A program made the translations under genes and the position numbers. From contig JAYFNT010000005.1 of NCBI GenBank assembly GCA_034933285.1, positions 1-64,000 on the forward strand: DNA of 64,000 nucleotides, in the 5' to 3' direction. The notes under the pieces were generated by a model. That model worked only from the letters and a program-made list of their open reading frames with translations, was not told the origin of the DNA and searched no databases. Below, one piece after another: positions 41,297-49,797 of this stretch; the stretch's first letter is position 1; every line of letters begins with the position of its first letter. The stretch is from RPRC01 sp034933285 (GTDB lineage: Bacteria > Desulfobacterota > Desulfuromonadia > Geobacterales > Geobacteraceae).

Positions 41297-43582
41297 ATGA
41301 TGCCGGGAATTAGCCCCGATATGGCAAAGCGCTTCAAATGGTCCCTGTTGTTGGCGATATCTTTTTCACTTGCCTTCCTGGCATTTTTAACTCTGAATTC
41401 ATCCAGTCAGAGCATTGACCCCCTCACCACTGAAGAAAGGGCATGGCTAAAGGCTCATCCGGGCATCCGCTTTGCCCCGGACCCTGATTTCCCTCCCGCT
41501 GAATTTTTCGACGGCAACGGCAGTTTAAACGGCATAACGGCCGATTATCTGGCCCTTTTGGAAAAAAAACTCGGGATACGTTTCAAGATTGTCCGGCTAA
41601 GGAATTGGGATGAGGTCATCAGTTATGCCAGAACCAGGCAGGTCGACTTCTTTGCTGCTACTAAAACCCCTCAACGAACTCAATTCGCCTTCTTTACCGC
41701 GCCTTACATGGAATTGCCGGCAGCGATCATCGCCCGCGAGAAGGTCACGGATCCTCTCACCATGGCGAACCTCAAAGGCATGAAGGTTTCGGTGGTGTCC
41801 GGATATGCAGTTCAAGAATACATTGCCCGAAATTATCCCGAAGTCAACCTGGATGTAGTGCCGGATGTGCAAACGGGATTGCGAAAAGTCTCTTTCGGCA
41901 CCAGCGACGCCTTCTTGGAAAATCTTGGCTCTGCATCGTATTACATCGAAAGGGAGGGATTTACCAACCTCCGCGTGGCCGGAGAATTCGGATATTCATA
42001 CAGAATGGCATTTGCCTCGCGCAAGGATTGGCCGATCTTGAACCGTATCCTGTCGAAAGGCCTGGAGCAGATAAGCGCGGATGAGAAAAAATCCATCTAC
42101 AGGAAATGGATTCCCTTGGAGCCAAGATCCCTGTTTGCCAGAAAGGGTATCCAGACTGCGTTGATTGCAATTGCAGTGGCCGTGATTGTGCTTGTCACCG
42201 GCATAATCGTGTGGAACAGGGCCCTTGCGCGGAGGGTCAGCGCCAGGACCTGTGAGTTGGTCAGGGAACTTGCGGAGCGCAAGCGGGTGGAAGACGAATT
42301 GCGCGAAAGTGAAGAAAAGTTCCGGGTGTTGGCGGACACTCTGCCTGTCGGCATCTTTCTCTATCAGGGGGAAATGATCGTCTATGTGAATGCCGCTACC
42401 GTGAATCTGTTCGGTTACTCGGAACAGGAATGCCTGCAGATGAGGTTCTGGGACTGGGCGCACGAGGATTACAGTGAGAAGGTCAGGGAACGGGGATTGG
42501 CAAGACAGCGTGGAGAGCAGGTGCAGTCCCGATACGAATGCAGACATGTTTCCAAATTCGGTGATGAACGATGGTTATTCGTTTCTGCCGGGAGAATTGA
42601 ATACCGTGGAGAAGCTGCCGGGATCGCGACCTTCATAGATATCACCGATCGCAAGCGAATGGTGGAAGAACTGCAGGAGGCGCATGGCGAGCTGGAAAAG
42701 CGGGTCGAAATGCGGACGTCGGAATTGACCGCTGCCAATGAGCTTCTGCAACACGAGATCACCGTTCGCAAACAGGCAGAAGAACAGCTGAGACAGAAAA
42801 AGGAGTTGCTGGAAGAACTGAACGACACTCTGGAGAAAAGGGTCCGCGAGGAGGTCGCAAAAAACAGGCAGAAAGACATTGTCCTGGTCCAGCAGAATCG
42901 ACAGGCTGCTATGGGGGAAATGTTGGATCATATCGCCCATCAGTGGAAGCAGCCAATCACTTCCCTGTCCCTGATTGTTCAGGATATGGCAGAGTCTTGG
43001 TCAAATAATGAGATGTCGGATGAGAGTGTCGAAGAAGCCGTAGGCACGGCAATGTCCCTGCTGGAACATATGTCCCAGACCATCGACGTCTTCAGGAATT
43101 TTTACCGGCCGGATAAGGAAAGAAAAGAGTTCAACATCAAGGATTCCATAGACCAGGCCCTCACATTCATAGCGCCAGCTTTGAAATTTCACCGCATCAG
43201 TATTGAGCTTGAAGCAGATCCTGACATGGCCGCGATCGGTTACCCTAACGAATACACCCAAGTGCTGCTAAATATCCTTACCAATGCGCGGGATGCAGTA
43301 AGCGTAAGGGGGGTGGAAAATCCGATTGTGACTATCAAGGCTTTTGCAGAGAGCAATCGAGCCGTTGTAACCATCATGGACAATGCCGGAGGTATTCCGG
43401 AGACGATTATCGGAAAAGTCTTCGAGCTCTACTTTTCGACCAGGGAGCCCGGCTGTAGTTCCGGGGTCGGGCTCTATATGTCGAAAAACATCATTGAGAG
43501 AAATATGGGCGGTATCCTGACCGTAGCAAACGCCGATCATGGAGCCCGGTTCAGAATAGAACTCGACATGCCTAACTGCTGA
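41297..43582 (+). CDS. Sensor histidine kinase with periplasmic solute-binding domain and PAS
   Basis: This encodes a 761-residue inner-membrane sensor. An N-terminal signal anchor (about 14-34) precedes a SBP_bac_3 periplasmic domain (about 55-270, GIRFAPDPDFPPAEFF and NLKGMKVSVVSGYA). A membrane helix (about 283-305), PAS domain (about 335-455), coiled coil (about 460-530), a dimerisation region with phospho-His H548 in IAHQWKQPI, and an HATPase domain (about 655-760, DNAGGIPE and GVGLYMSKNIIE) follow. AHQWKQP is the variant H-box of this kinase subclass. It likely binds an amino acid or similar small solute. No response regulator is adjacent. GGGAGA precedes the ATG pair. Confidence 0.9.
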   Translation: MMPGISPDMAKRFKWSLLLAISFSLAFLAFLTLNSSSQSIDPLTTEERAWLKAHPGIRFAPDPDFPPAEFFDGNGSLNGITADYLALLEKKLGIRFKIVRLRNWDEVISYARTRQVDFFAATKTPQRTQFAFFTAPYMELPAAIIAREKVTDPLTMANLKGMKVSVVSGYAVQEYIARNYPEVNLDVVPDVQTGLRKVSFGTSDAFLENLGSASYYIEREGFTNLRVAGEFGYSYRMAFASRKDWPILNRILSKGLEQISADEKKSIYRKWIPLEPRSLFARKGIQTALIAIAVAVIVLVTGIIVWNRALARRVSARTCELVRELAERKRVEDELRESEEKFRVLADTLPVGIFLYQGEMIVYVNAATVNLFGYSEQECLQMRFWDWAHEDYSEKVRERGLARQRGEQVQSRYECRHVSKFGDERWLFVSAGRIEYRGEAAGIATFIDITDRKRMVEELQEAHGELEKRVEMRTSELTAANELLQHEITVRKQAEEQLRQKKELLEELNDTLEKRVREEVAKNRQKDIVLVQQNRQAAMGEMLDHIAHQWKQPITSLSLIVQDMAESWSNNEMSDESVEEAVGTAMSLLEHMSQTIDVFRNFYRPDKERKEFNIKDSIDQALTFIAPALKFHRISIELEADPDMAAIGYPNEYTQVLLNILTNARDAVSVRGVENPIVTIKAFAESNRAVVTIMDNAGGIPETIIGKVFELYFSTREPGCSSGVGLYMSKNIIERNMGGILTVANADHGARFRIELDMPNC

Positions 43583-43890
43583 TCGATTGATCATCATTTC
43601 CCTTTTTCCCCGTCAAGTTTTCTCCAACGTTTATCGCGGAATTCTGTCTTGTCTTATCATGCACGAGATGCAATCTGCCTTTGCATGCCCGGATGATTCT
43701 CCCAATGGACAATCAGGCAACCCCGAATTTTTCAGGTTTCCGAGAATTTTTGGCCGTAATTTGATAATGCGGTTTGATTTGTTATAGTTAAATCATATGT
43801 TGCGTAACCAACGGAGACGCTTGGTATATGCCGGTTGGCAGTACACATGAAAATTGTTCGATATTGGATTTGTTCGCACATGAAATAACC
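43583..43890. other. Intergenic stretch upstream of the selenoprotein gene
   Basis: About 310 bp, AT-rich, with no supportable gene. TTGATTTGTTATAGTTAAAT near 43775 gives possible -10-like strings but no clear promoter. A short imperfect dyad (ccaac...gttgg, about 43809-43840) is present. Confidence 0.35.
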
Positions 43891-43908
43891 ATATGCAAAG
43901 CCTGACCC
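43891..43908 (-). repeat. REP-like 18-mer, exact inverse match to 60016-60033
   Basis: The minus strand reads gggtcaggctttgcatat, identical over 18 bases to 60016-60033. The GGGTCAGG head is shared with the ends of the RAYT element at 152 and 1188, suggesting a related REP family mobilised by RAYT enzymes. It lies directly upstream of the thioredoxin gene. Confidence 0.6.
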
Positions 43909-43925
43909 CAAATTGTGAGGTAGAA

Positions 43926-44369
43926 ATGTCAATGACATCATACATTATAAAATGCCCGTCATGCGGAACGGGAAACAGCATCCCCGCGGAGAAGGAAGGA
44001 CTGAGGGGGCTCTGCGGCAACTGTAAAGCGATATTGCCTCCGCTGTTTTGTCATCCGCAGCAACTGAGCGAACACAACTTCGACAGTTTCATCAGCTCGT
44101 ACCCTGGACCCGTGCTCGTGGAATTCTGGGCACCCTGGTGACCGCACTGCACATCATTCGCACCGGTGGTGCGAACAGTAGCGGAAAAGCTTGCCGGAGA
44201 GGCAGCAGTCGTTCAGGTGGATGCCGATGACAACTCTTCACTTTCATCTCGTTTCGGGGTGAGGGGCATCCCGGTGGTCATGCTGCTCAGGAATGGAAAA
44301 GAGGTTGACCGTATCGAAGGGGGTCGGCCCACGGAAGCGCTGATATCCTGGTTCCGGCAGCATCAGTGA
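43926..44369 (+). CDS. Thioredoxin-family selenoprotein with N-terminal zinc ribbon (TGA = Sec72)
   Basis: Read through the TGA at 44139-44141, this is a 147-residue protein. The start at 43926 follows GAGG. Residues 6-32 form a zinc ribbon (CPSC ... CGNC), as in thioredoxin 2 (TrxC). A thioredoxin fold follows: LVEFWAPW, then U72-P-H-C75, VQVDADD and GIPVVMLLRNGKEVDRIEG. The TGA sits exactly at the first catalytic Cys, and the frame after it is perfectly conserved. A hairpin with the geometry of a bacterial SECIS follows. I conclude selenocysteine; a Cys-to-stop nonsense mutation is the alternative. Sec-containing thioredoxins are known in some deltaproteobacteria. Gene callers would split it. 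It is cytoplasmic and likely a disulfide reductant. Confidence 0.85.
44157..44175 (+). promoter_or_regulatory. Bacterial SECIS-like hairpin
   Basis: ttcgcacc (44157-44164) pairs perfectly with ggtgcgaa (44168-44175) around a GGT loop. The loop begins 24 nt after the TGA, and G is the first loop base. That fits the known bacterial SECIS rules (loop about 16-37 nt downstream, G within the first two loop bases, stem of at least 4 bp). It lies within the coding region, as expected for SelB-dependent Sec insertion. Confidence 0.75.
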
Positions 44370-44450
44370 GTTGTGGCGACCCTTTCCGGAGGCATGCATG
44401 GTCAAGCTCAAGATCTGACCAGTGAGTCATGATTTTTCATGAAGAAATAA

Positions 44451-44674
44451 ACTATCCACGGCTGATGTGGATAACTGGTCTCCAGCTGTGGAAAACACTG
44501 AAAATTACCACGTATCCTCAAGCACTTCTACAATATGCACAACTGATGGGCAGCACTTGTAAGTACCTGAAATATCGTGTCAATAGTTTTTTTTGACTGA
44601 AAAATCGCAAGTCCCGGAGCACTTTCTGCCGCCTCTGCCCTCAAATTTAATGCAAAGTGGATAACTGTGGAGAA
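44451..44674. promoter_or_regulatory. Cluster of DnaA-box-like 9-mers
   Basis: tgtggataa (44466-44474) is a perfect DnaA box (inverse TTATCCACA). One-mismatch copies are tgtggaaaa (44487), agtggataa (44656) and tgtggagaa (44666); ctatccacg (44452) differs at two positions. All fall in a 509-bp non-coding gap (44370-44878) that otherwise shows no gene. It could titrate DnaA or regulate neighbours. No dnaA, dnaN or clear AT-rich unwinding element is adjacent, so an origin is not claimed. Confidence 0.4.
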
Positions 44675-44878
44675 AAAGGCGAAAAAACAGGGGATCCGGA
44701 AACCCGATCAATGACGGCGCTTACCACCAGACGCGGTGGAGTGCTTTTATTGTGAGCTCGCTGTAATGAGCTGGCGAATGTTTTCAGGCATGAGACGGAT
44801 ATGTCCGGGGTGCATCAGACCGCATTGACGTCAAGCGTGCCATGGTTGTAATGGTTGCCTGCGCGTTTTCTGAAAGGG

Positions 44879-46279
44879 TCAGAGCAAGCGTGAGAACAGA
44901 TGCGCGAACCATTCCCTTATCCTGTCAACCATGGGTCTTTTGTCCCATTTTTCCTTCGTAATGATATCCGAATTTTCCAGGTCCCTGGCAAACATGTCTT
45001 CCATTTCGGCTGCAAAACTGCTGCTGAGAATGATTGCGTTCACTTCGTTGTTGGTGGAAAAGCTCAGGAAGTCCATGTTTGTTGATCCGACAGTCGACCA
45101 GACCTCATCGATAACCGCGGTTTTAGCGTGGAGCAGGGCATTGCGGAGTTCGTATAATTTAACCCCTGCGTCCAGAAGTTCTTCGTAGTAATACCTGCCG
45201 GCGTTCATTGCCAGTTGCGAATCGCTGTTTTTAGGAAGGATCAATTTTACGTCGACACCACTTCTGGCAGCTTCGGTAAGGGCATTCACCATCTGCCGGT
45301 CAGGGACGAAGTAAGAGTTTGTCAGATGGATCGTTCGTTCTGCGGACATGATGCCTGACAAGTACATGATGAAAGTCGTCCGCCGCTTTTCTCCCGGCGA
45401 ACTCTGGATCACCTGCACAAGGTCCGACCCCTTGGCGCCTAGCTTGGGGAAGTAGTCCCGGTCCGGGATTTCCGGTCCCTTCTGCCATTTCCACGTGTTG
45501 AAGAACAGTTCCTGGAACTGGGCAACGACAGGCCCTTCGATGAGTACGTCCGTATCCCTCCAAGGTATTCCGGTTGTGCCCGTGGCTTCTTTGCCGAAGA
45601 ACATGCCCGAATAAACATGGCTTATGTTGACCCCCCCGGTTATGGCGATGCTGCCGTCCACCACCAGGACCTTCCGGTGGTCGCGGCGAGTCAGGCGCCA
45701 TTTCCTGCGTGCCTTCAGCGGATTGACCGGGTTGTATTCCAGCACCGAGATTCCTTTGTCGCGCAATGCCTGGAAAAAGGCGGGCGGGGTATTGATGCTA
45801 CCGACGCTGTCATAGATGAGATTCACCTGGACCCCCTCCTGTTGCTTCCGGACCAGGAGATCGGCGAGCTTGTGGCCAGTTTCGTCATCCTCGAAAATAT
45901 ACGTTTCCATGTCTATGTGGTTTCTGGCGTTTTCAATCGCCTTGAACATGGCAGCGTAGGTTGCAGGGCCGTCGATCAGAAGTTCGGCCCGGTTGCCCTT
46001 GACGATGGGTTTGCCGCTCAGTACTTCCATCACGGTAAGATGATGATTCAGGATGTCTGTCGGCTCAACGGAAGATTTGAGGCGGTCGAGGATTTGCTTG
46101 CTTTGCTGGGGAGAAAGCAGTCCACGTGAGGAGGCGATCCTGGGCGGCCTGTGGTCAGGGGGGATGTCAGCGATGATTTTTGAAGTGTCAGGCAGCGTGG
46201 CGCATCCGGAACCCAGACCGGAGACGGCAAATACCAGGAGTATGATGAGTTTGTTCGGAATCATGCGAGCCATGTACAA
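44879..46279 (-). CDS. Phospholipase D-family lipoprotein (cardiolipin synthase-like)
   Basis: 466 residues from 46279; ATG 46264 (MIPNK) is an alternative start that gives a cleaner lipoprotein signal. The signal ends in GLGSGC26, a lipobox. Two complete HKD motifs follow: H201-x-K203...D208 (RDHRKVLVVDG) and H384-x-K386...D391 (LLHAKTAVID). NSYFVPD near 321 is typical of bacterial cardiolipin synthases. Those enzymes are usually inner-membrane proteins with N-terminal helices, so this lipid-anchored version is a periplasm-facing relative. It probably acts on phospholipids; synthase versus hydrolase cannot be decided from sequence. Confidence 0.85.
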   Translation of the reverse strand: MYMARMIPNKLIILLVFAVSGLGSGCATLPDTSKIIADIPPDHRPPRIASSRGLLSPQQSKQILDRLKSSVEPTDILNHHLTVMEVLSGKPIVKGNRAELLIDGPATYAAMFKAIENARNHIDMETYIFEDDETGHKLADLLVRKQQEGVQVNLIYDSVGSINTPPAFFQALRDKGISVLEYNPVNPLKARRKWRLTRRDHRKVLVVDGSIAITGGVNISHVYSGMFFGKEATGTTGIPWRDTDVLIEGPVVAQFQELFFNTWKWQKGPEIPDRDYFPKLGAKGSDLVQVIQSSPGEKRRTTFIMYLSGIMSAERTIHLTNSYFVPDRQMVNALTEAARSGVDVKLILPKNSDSQLAMNAGRYYYEELLDAGVKLYELRNALLHAKTAVIDEVWSTVGSTNMDFLSFSTNNEVNAIILSSSFAAEMEDMFARDLENSDIITKEKWDKRPMVDRIREWFAHLFSRLL

Positions 46280-46399
46280 ATTTTACCTGACATACGGTAG
46301 ATTGAAATGGCTTTTGTAAAAACCTTTTCTCAGGTGTCCATCTGAGGAGTCTCTCCGGCCTTTGTCAGCAATTACCGGGAGTTTCCGGACGGACAACAC

Positions 46400-46786
46400 T
46401 TAGCGGGCCGCATTTGATCCACCTGTTACTTTCGATGAATCGATCTTCAGCTGCGAAGACTCTACTTTGCCTTGTTTCGAGATTTTCGACTGGTTGGAAA
46501 GCTTGAGTTGATTCGACACTTTGGATTGTTCGGGCAGCTTGGACTGGTTCGACAGTTTAATCTGGTTGGACAATTTCAACTGTTTTGACGAGACATTCTG
46601 CTTACCCTGGCGGGAAATTGCGGACGGATTGTCCAATTTTTCATCGGCGGCCAAAACTTCGTCCACCGGGACTCCAAGGGACATGCCGAGGGACGCCGCC
46701 ATTGTGGCAATGGCAAGAGTCTTGCCGAGAGTGGCGGCGGATTGCTTTGCATCTTTCCGTTCCTGTTGCGGTTTTTCATATTTCAT
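46400..46786 (-). CDS. Secreted Lys-hexapeptide-repeat protein, possible substrate of the adjacent YkgJ protein
   Basis: This encodes a 128-residue protein with a strong GGAGG 8 nt before the ATG. Residues 1-22 are charged and 23-40 hydrophobic (TLAIATMAASLGMSLGVPV), with a likely cleavage after VLAA. Residues about 67-120 are an imperfect 6-residue repeat of the form xKLSNQ: LKLSNQ, IKLSNQ, SKLPEQ, SKVSNQ, LKLSNQ, SKISKQ, GKVESSQ. Each unit has one Lys followed by a hydrophobic residue and usually ends in Gln. It lies 30 bp after the YkgJ-type gene on the same strand. The regular Lys spacing suggests a modified or self-assembling repeat, perhaps a beta-helix. No family is recognised. Confidence 0.7.
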   Translation of the reverse strand: MKYEKPQQERKDAKQSAATLGKTLAIATMAASLGMSLGVPVDEVLAADEKLDNPSAISRQGKQNVSSKQLKLSNQIKLSNQSKLPEQSKVSNQLKLSNQSKISKQGKVESSQLKIDSSKVTGGSNAAR

Positions 46787-46816
46787 AACGATTTCCTCCT
46801 TGTCGTTGAAGTCGAA

Positions 46817-47500
46817 TTATGCCGCCCACTCCCGGACGGCCTTGATGTGCATCACCATTTTTTTCTCTAAGTCTTTGGGAACAGGGATTCCCGACTGCCT
46901 GCAATAGTCGGCAACAGCCCGATCCATATCGATCCGGGACAAATCATGCCCTCCGGCTCCGGTGTCGGCAACAGCCCGTACGGTGTCGATGACGGTTTCG
47001 GATTGACAAGGTTCAAGCTCCCGGTCCTGAAGCATTTCAAGCAATTGCCAGAGCAGATCCAGGTACAGGTCGGCTGCATGCATGAAAGGACCCGCGCCCT
47101 GCTCTTCCAGGTAAAGTTCAATTGCTCCGTTCCCGTGGAAAACCCCTTTGCATCCTTCGTCGGTTTCAATGAGGGAAAAAGTTTCCTCTGTCGGGTAATG
47201 GACATGACGTCCAAGCGGATAAAGACGGCACACCAGTGGGCGGTCGGGATGGACGGAGCAGCCTTCTGCATTGAGGAAAATACATGTTCCGTCATTGCCG
47301 AATTTAAGGATGGTTCCACTGTTGGTTGTATATCGGGCGATGAATTCGGTGGTCGAAATGCCGCGGTTGCGGGCCAGGCGGGCTATTTCATAGGGATTGA
47401 GCTGGATTTTCTTGAAGCGGCAGCAGGCAATGCAGCGACAGCAGGAAAAACCGAATGACGACTGGCGGTTCATGTTGGTCTTGCACAGGGAAGTTGACAT
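46817..47500 (-). CDS. YkgJ-family Cys-cluster (metal- or Fe-S-binding) protein
   Basis: 227 residues from the ATG at 47500, preceded by GGGG; an upstream in-frame ATG (47533) lacks support. The N-terminus carries C20-C-x-C23-x-x-C26-C27, and the second cluster reads C73...C81-x3-P85-x5-C91 (HPDRPLVCRLYPLG). This is the CxxCxxxCC/YkgJ pattern, which also defines the flagellin lysine N-methylase FliB. The C-terminal half is helical and unassigned. It is the first gene of a two-gene unit with the Lys-repeat protein, which hints that it modifies that protein. The enzymatic role is inferred; the family as a whole is poorly characterised. Confidence 0.8.
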   Translation of the reverse strand: MSTSLCKTNMNRQSSFGFSCCRCIACCRFKKIQLNPYEIARLARNRGISTTEFIARYTTNSGTILKFGNDGTCIFLNAEGCSVHPDRPLVCRLYPLGRHVHYPTEETFSLIETDEGCKGVFHGNGAIELYLEEQGAGPFMHAADLYLDLLWQLLEMLQDRELEPCQSETVIDTVRAVADTGAGGHDLSRIDMDRAVADYCRQSGIPVPKDLEKKMVMHIKAVREWAA

Positions 47501-47723
47501 GGTGATTCCCCTTTGGCCCGTGTCGATCAGCACGGCACAGTTCCCGTGTCACAAAAATTAAGCCACCCTTGAAAAGCGGAGAAAATTATACAGGGTTGAT
47601 TTGGGGGGGGCAAGAGAATTCTGCCCTGCAGGTCGAAGGGGAGAAGTCCCTTGACGCGCAGTTTTGATTGACCTATAAAAACAGTGACATTCCCAATTTC
47701 CCCGCAAACAAGAGGTTCGATTC

Positions 47724-49568
47724 ATGAGTGTCATTTATCTGCTGGTATCTGCTTTGTGTGTCCTGGCACTGGCTTATCGCTACTACTCGGCCTTTATTGC
47801 CGCAAAAGTGCTGATGCTCGACGACCGGAACATAACTCCGGCAATCACCTGCAATGACGGGAAGGATTATGTCCCGACCAACAAGTGGGTCGTCTTCGGC
47901 CATCATTTTGCCGCCATTGCGGGCGCGGGACCGCTGATCGGCCCCACGCTGGCCGCACAGTACGGATGGGGGCCGGGATTTTTCTGGATCCTGCTGGGCT
48001 CGGTTTTTGCCGGATGCGTCCACGACATGATCATCCTGTTCGCATCAGTCCGCCATAGAGGGCAGTCCCTGTCGGCCATCGCAAAGAAGGACGTGAGCAG
48101 GATTACAGGCGTTACCACAGCATTCGTTACCCTGTTCATAATCATAGTTGCACTGTCGGGGCTTGCAGTGGCTGTCACCAATGCACTCTACAATAACCCC
48201 TGGGGGGTGTTCACCATCGCCATGACGATTCCCATTGCCATGATTGTCGGTGTCTACATGTTCAAGATCCGGCCGGGCGCGATCCTGTCCGGGACGGTGA
48301 TCGGTGTCATGGCCGTGCTTGCCGCCGTATATTTCGGGGCGCCGGTGGCGGAATCGTCACTTGCCGGATGGTTCACTTTCAGCAAGGAAAGCCTTTCCAT
48401 CATGCTCCCGGTGTACGGTTTCTGCGCTGCAGCCCTGCCGGTCTGGCTGCTGCTCGCGCCGCGGGATTATCTCAGCACTTACCTCAAGATTGCCGTTATC
48501 GGGGTGCTGGCGATTGGGCTTTTTCTCGTCAATCCCACTGTGAAGATGCCCTTTGTGACCAATTTCATCGAGGGAGGCGGGCCGATAATCCCCGGACCGG
48601 TATGGCCTTATGTGTTCATTACCATTGCGTGCGGTGCAATTTCCGGGTTCCATGCCCTGATAGGCTCCGGTACGACTCCCAAGATGCTGGAACGGGAAAG
48701 CCAGATACGCCTGGTGGGATACGGCGCCATGCTTGTCGAGGCGTTCGTCGGCCTGATGGCGCTGCTCGCCGCCGTTACCCTGGTCCCCAACGATTACTTT
48801 GCTATCAACACGTCCTCTGCTGCTTTCGCCAAGCTCAACATGCCGGTGAAGGACCTGCCGGAGTTGTGCCGCCTGGTCGGGCTGGATGTCACGCACCGCC
48901 CTGGAGGGGCGATTTCGCTTGCCGTGGGCATGGCTCACATTTTTTCCAGCATGGGCGAAGGATTGCGGCACACCATGAAATACTGGTTCCAGTTCATCAT
49001 CATGTTCGAGGCCCTGTTCATCCTGACGACCATAGATGCGGGAACGAGGGTGGCGCGCTACATATTGCAGGATATCCTGGGAAACCTCTATGCTCCGCTC
49101 AAGAAGACGGATTGGGCGCCAGGCGTCGTACTGACCAGTGGCGCCGTCTCTTTCGCCTGGGGATATATCCTCTATACGGGTGACATATCGACCATCTGGC
49201 CCATGTTCGGGGTCACGAACCAGACACTGGCGGCCTTGGCTCTGGCCATCGGGACAACCATCATTCTCCGCATTGCGACCAACAAGCTTTACGCAATCGT
49301 GACGGCAGTGCCGTGCGTCGTTATGGCCGTGACGACATTCGCGGCGGGATTCATGAACATAAAGCTCTACATGGCAAAGGGTATGATGCTCAATACCGTT
49401 CTCAGCGCTGTCATCATCGTTCTGGTGACGATCATTATCGTTGATAATATCCGTGTCTGGACGATGCTTTTCAAGACGGAAAAGCCGGTCGGCATGAACG
49501 ACGAGAGGGGGAGGATCTATTGCCCGGTCGTTTCCGCCCATGCGCCTGATGACCTGCCGCTTGCGTGA
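47724..49568 (+). CDS. cstA: Carbon starvation protein CstA (pyruvate/peptide transporter family)
   Basis: This encodes a 614-residue multipass inner-membrane protein with about 16 hydrophobic helices. Conserved CstA blocks include PTNKWVVFGHHFAAIAGAGP (about 51-70), LIGPTLAAQYGW, GCVHDMI and ISGFHALIGSGTTPKML (about 311). E. coli CstA is linked to peptide uptake on carbon starvation, and its paralogue BtsT transports pyruvate; the substrate here is undetermined. AAGAGGT precedes the ATG. No btsSR-type regulator is adjacent. Confidence 0.93.
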   Translation: MSVIYLLVSALCVLALAYRYYSAFIAAKVLMLDDRNITPAITCNDGKDYVPTNKWVVFGHHFAAIAGAGPLIGPTLAAQYGWGPGFFWILLGSVFAGCVHDMIILFASVRHRGQSLSAIAKKDVSRITGVTTAFVTLFIIIVALSGLAVAVTNALYNNPWGVFTIAMTIPIAMIVGVYMFKIRPGAILSGTVIGVMAVLAAVYFGAPVAESSLAGWFTFSKESLSIMLPVYGFCAAALPVWLLLAPRDYLSTYLKIAVIGVLAIGLFLVNPTVKMPFVTNFIEGGGPIIPGPVWPYVFITIACGAISGFHALIGSGTTPKMLERESQIRLVGYGAMLVEAFVGLMALLAAVTLVPNDYFAINTSSAAFAKLNMPVKDLPELCRLVGLDVTHRPGGAISLAVGMAHIFSSMGEGLRHTMKYWFQFIIMFEALFILTTIDAGTRVARYILQDILGNLYAPLKKTDWAPGVVLTSGAVSFAWGYILYTGDISTIWPMFGVTNQTLAALALAIGTTIILRIATNKLYAIVTAVPCVVMAVTTFAAGFMNIKLYMAKGMMLNTVLSAVIIVLVTIIIVDNIRVWTMLFKTEKPVGMNDERGRIYCPVVSAHAPDDLPLA

Positions 49569-49699
49569 TTGAACAACAATCTCCTTTACAAGCGGCATTG
49601 AATTTAGTATAAATAAAAAAATCTGACGGAACGGGGCACTTTCAAGGTCCCGGTACGGAGGAAAAACATATCTGTAAGTCTGAATGCAAGGGCATAGCC

Positions 49700-49775
49700 T
49701 GCGCACAGGACAGCGAACAATACCAGACGGTAACCTTTATGCCTTCTTTCGCCCTGTGCGCAAGAAGGTTTTTTT
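49700..49775 (+). promoter_or_regulatory. Structured leader with competing helix and intrinsic terminator (candidate riboswitch/attenuator)
   Basis: tgcgcacagg (49700-49709) pairs perfectly with cctgtgcgca (49753-49762). The 3' arm lies in the loop of a second hairpin: ccttctt (49742-49748) with aagaagg (49762-49768), followed by seven T. The two helices are hard to form together, the usual layout of a terminator-controlled leader. It lies 22-97 bp upstream of the TM1266-hydG operon start. It does not match the riboswitch consensus sequences I can recall. Confidence 0.55.
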
Positions 49776-49797
49776 GTTTTCAGGGAGGATAAAAATT

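Noticed and set aside
44370..44878. Replication origin oriC
   Set aside because: Boxes are present, but there is no dnaA, dnaN, gyrB, rpmH or clear AT-rich unwinding tract nearby; kept only as a DnaA-box cluster.
46440..46590. CRISPR- or minisatellite-like 18-bp periodicity
   Set aside because: The period is the codon image of the xKLSNQ protein repeat, in a gene with a good start and signal peptide.
49641..49797. GEMM-type (cyclic dinucleotide) riboswitch because of GCGCACAGG
   Set aside because: The second conserved half (a GACGCAAAGCC-like segment and receptor loop) is absent, so only an unassigned structured leader is claimed.
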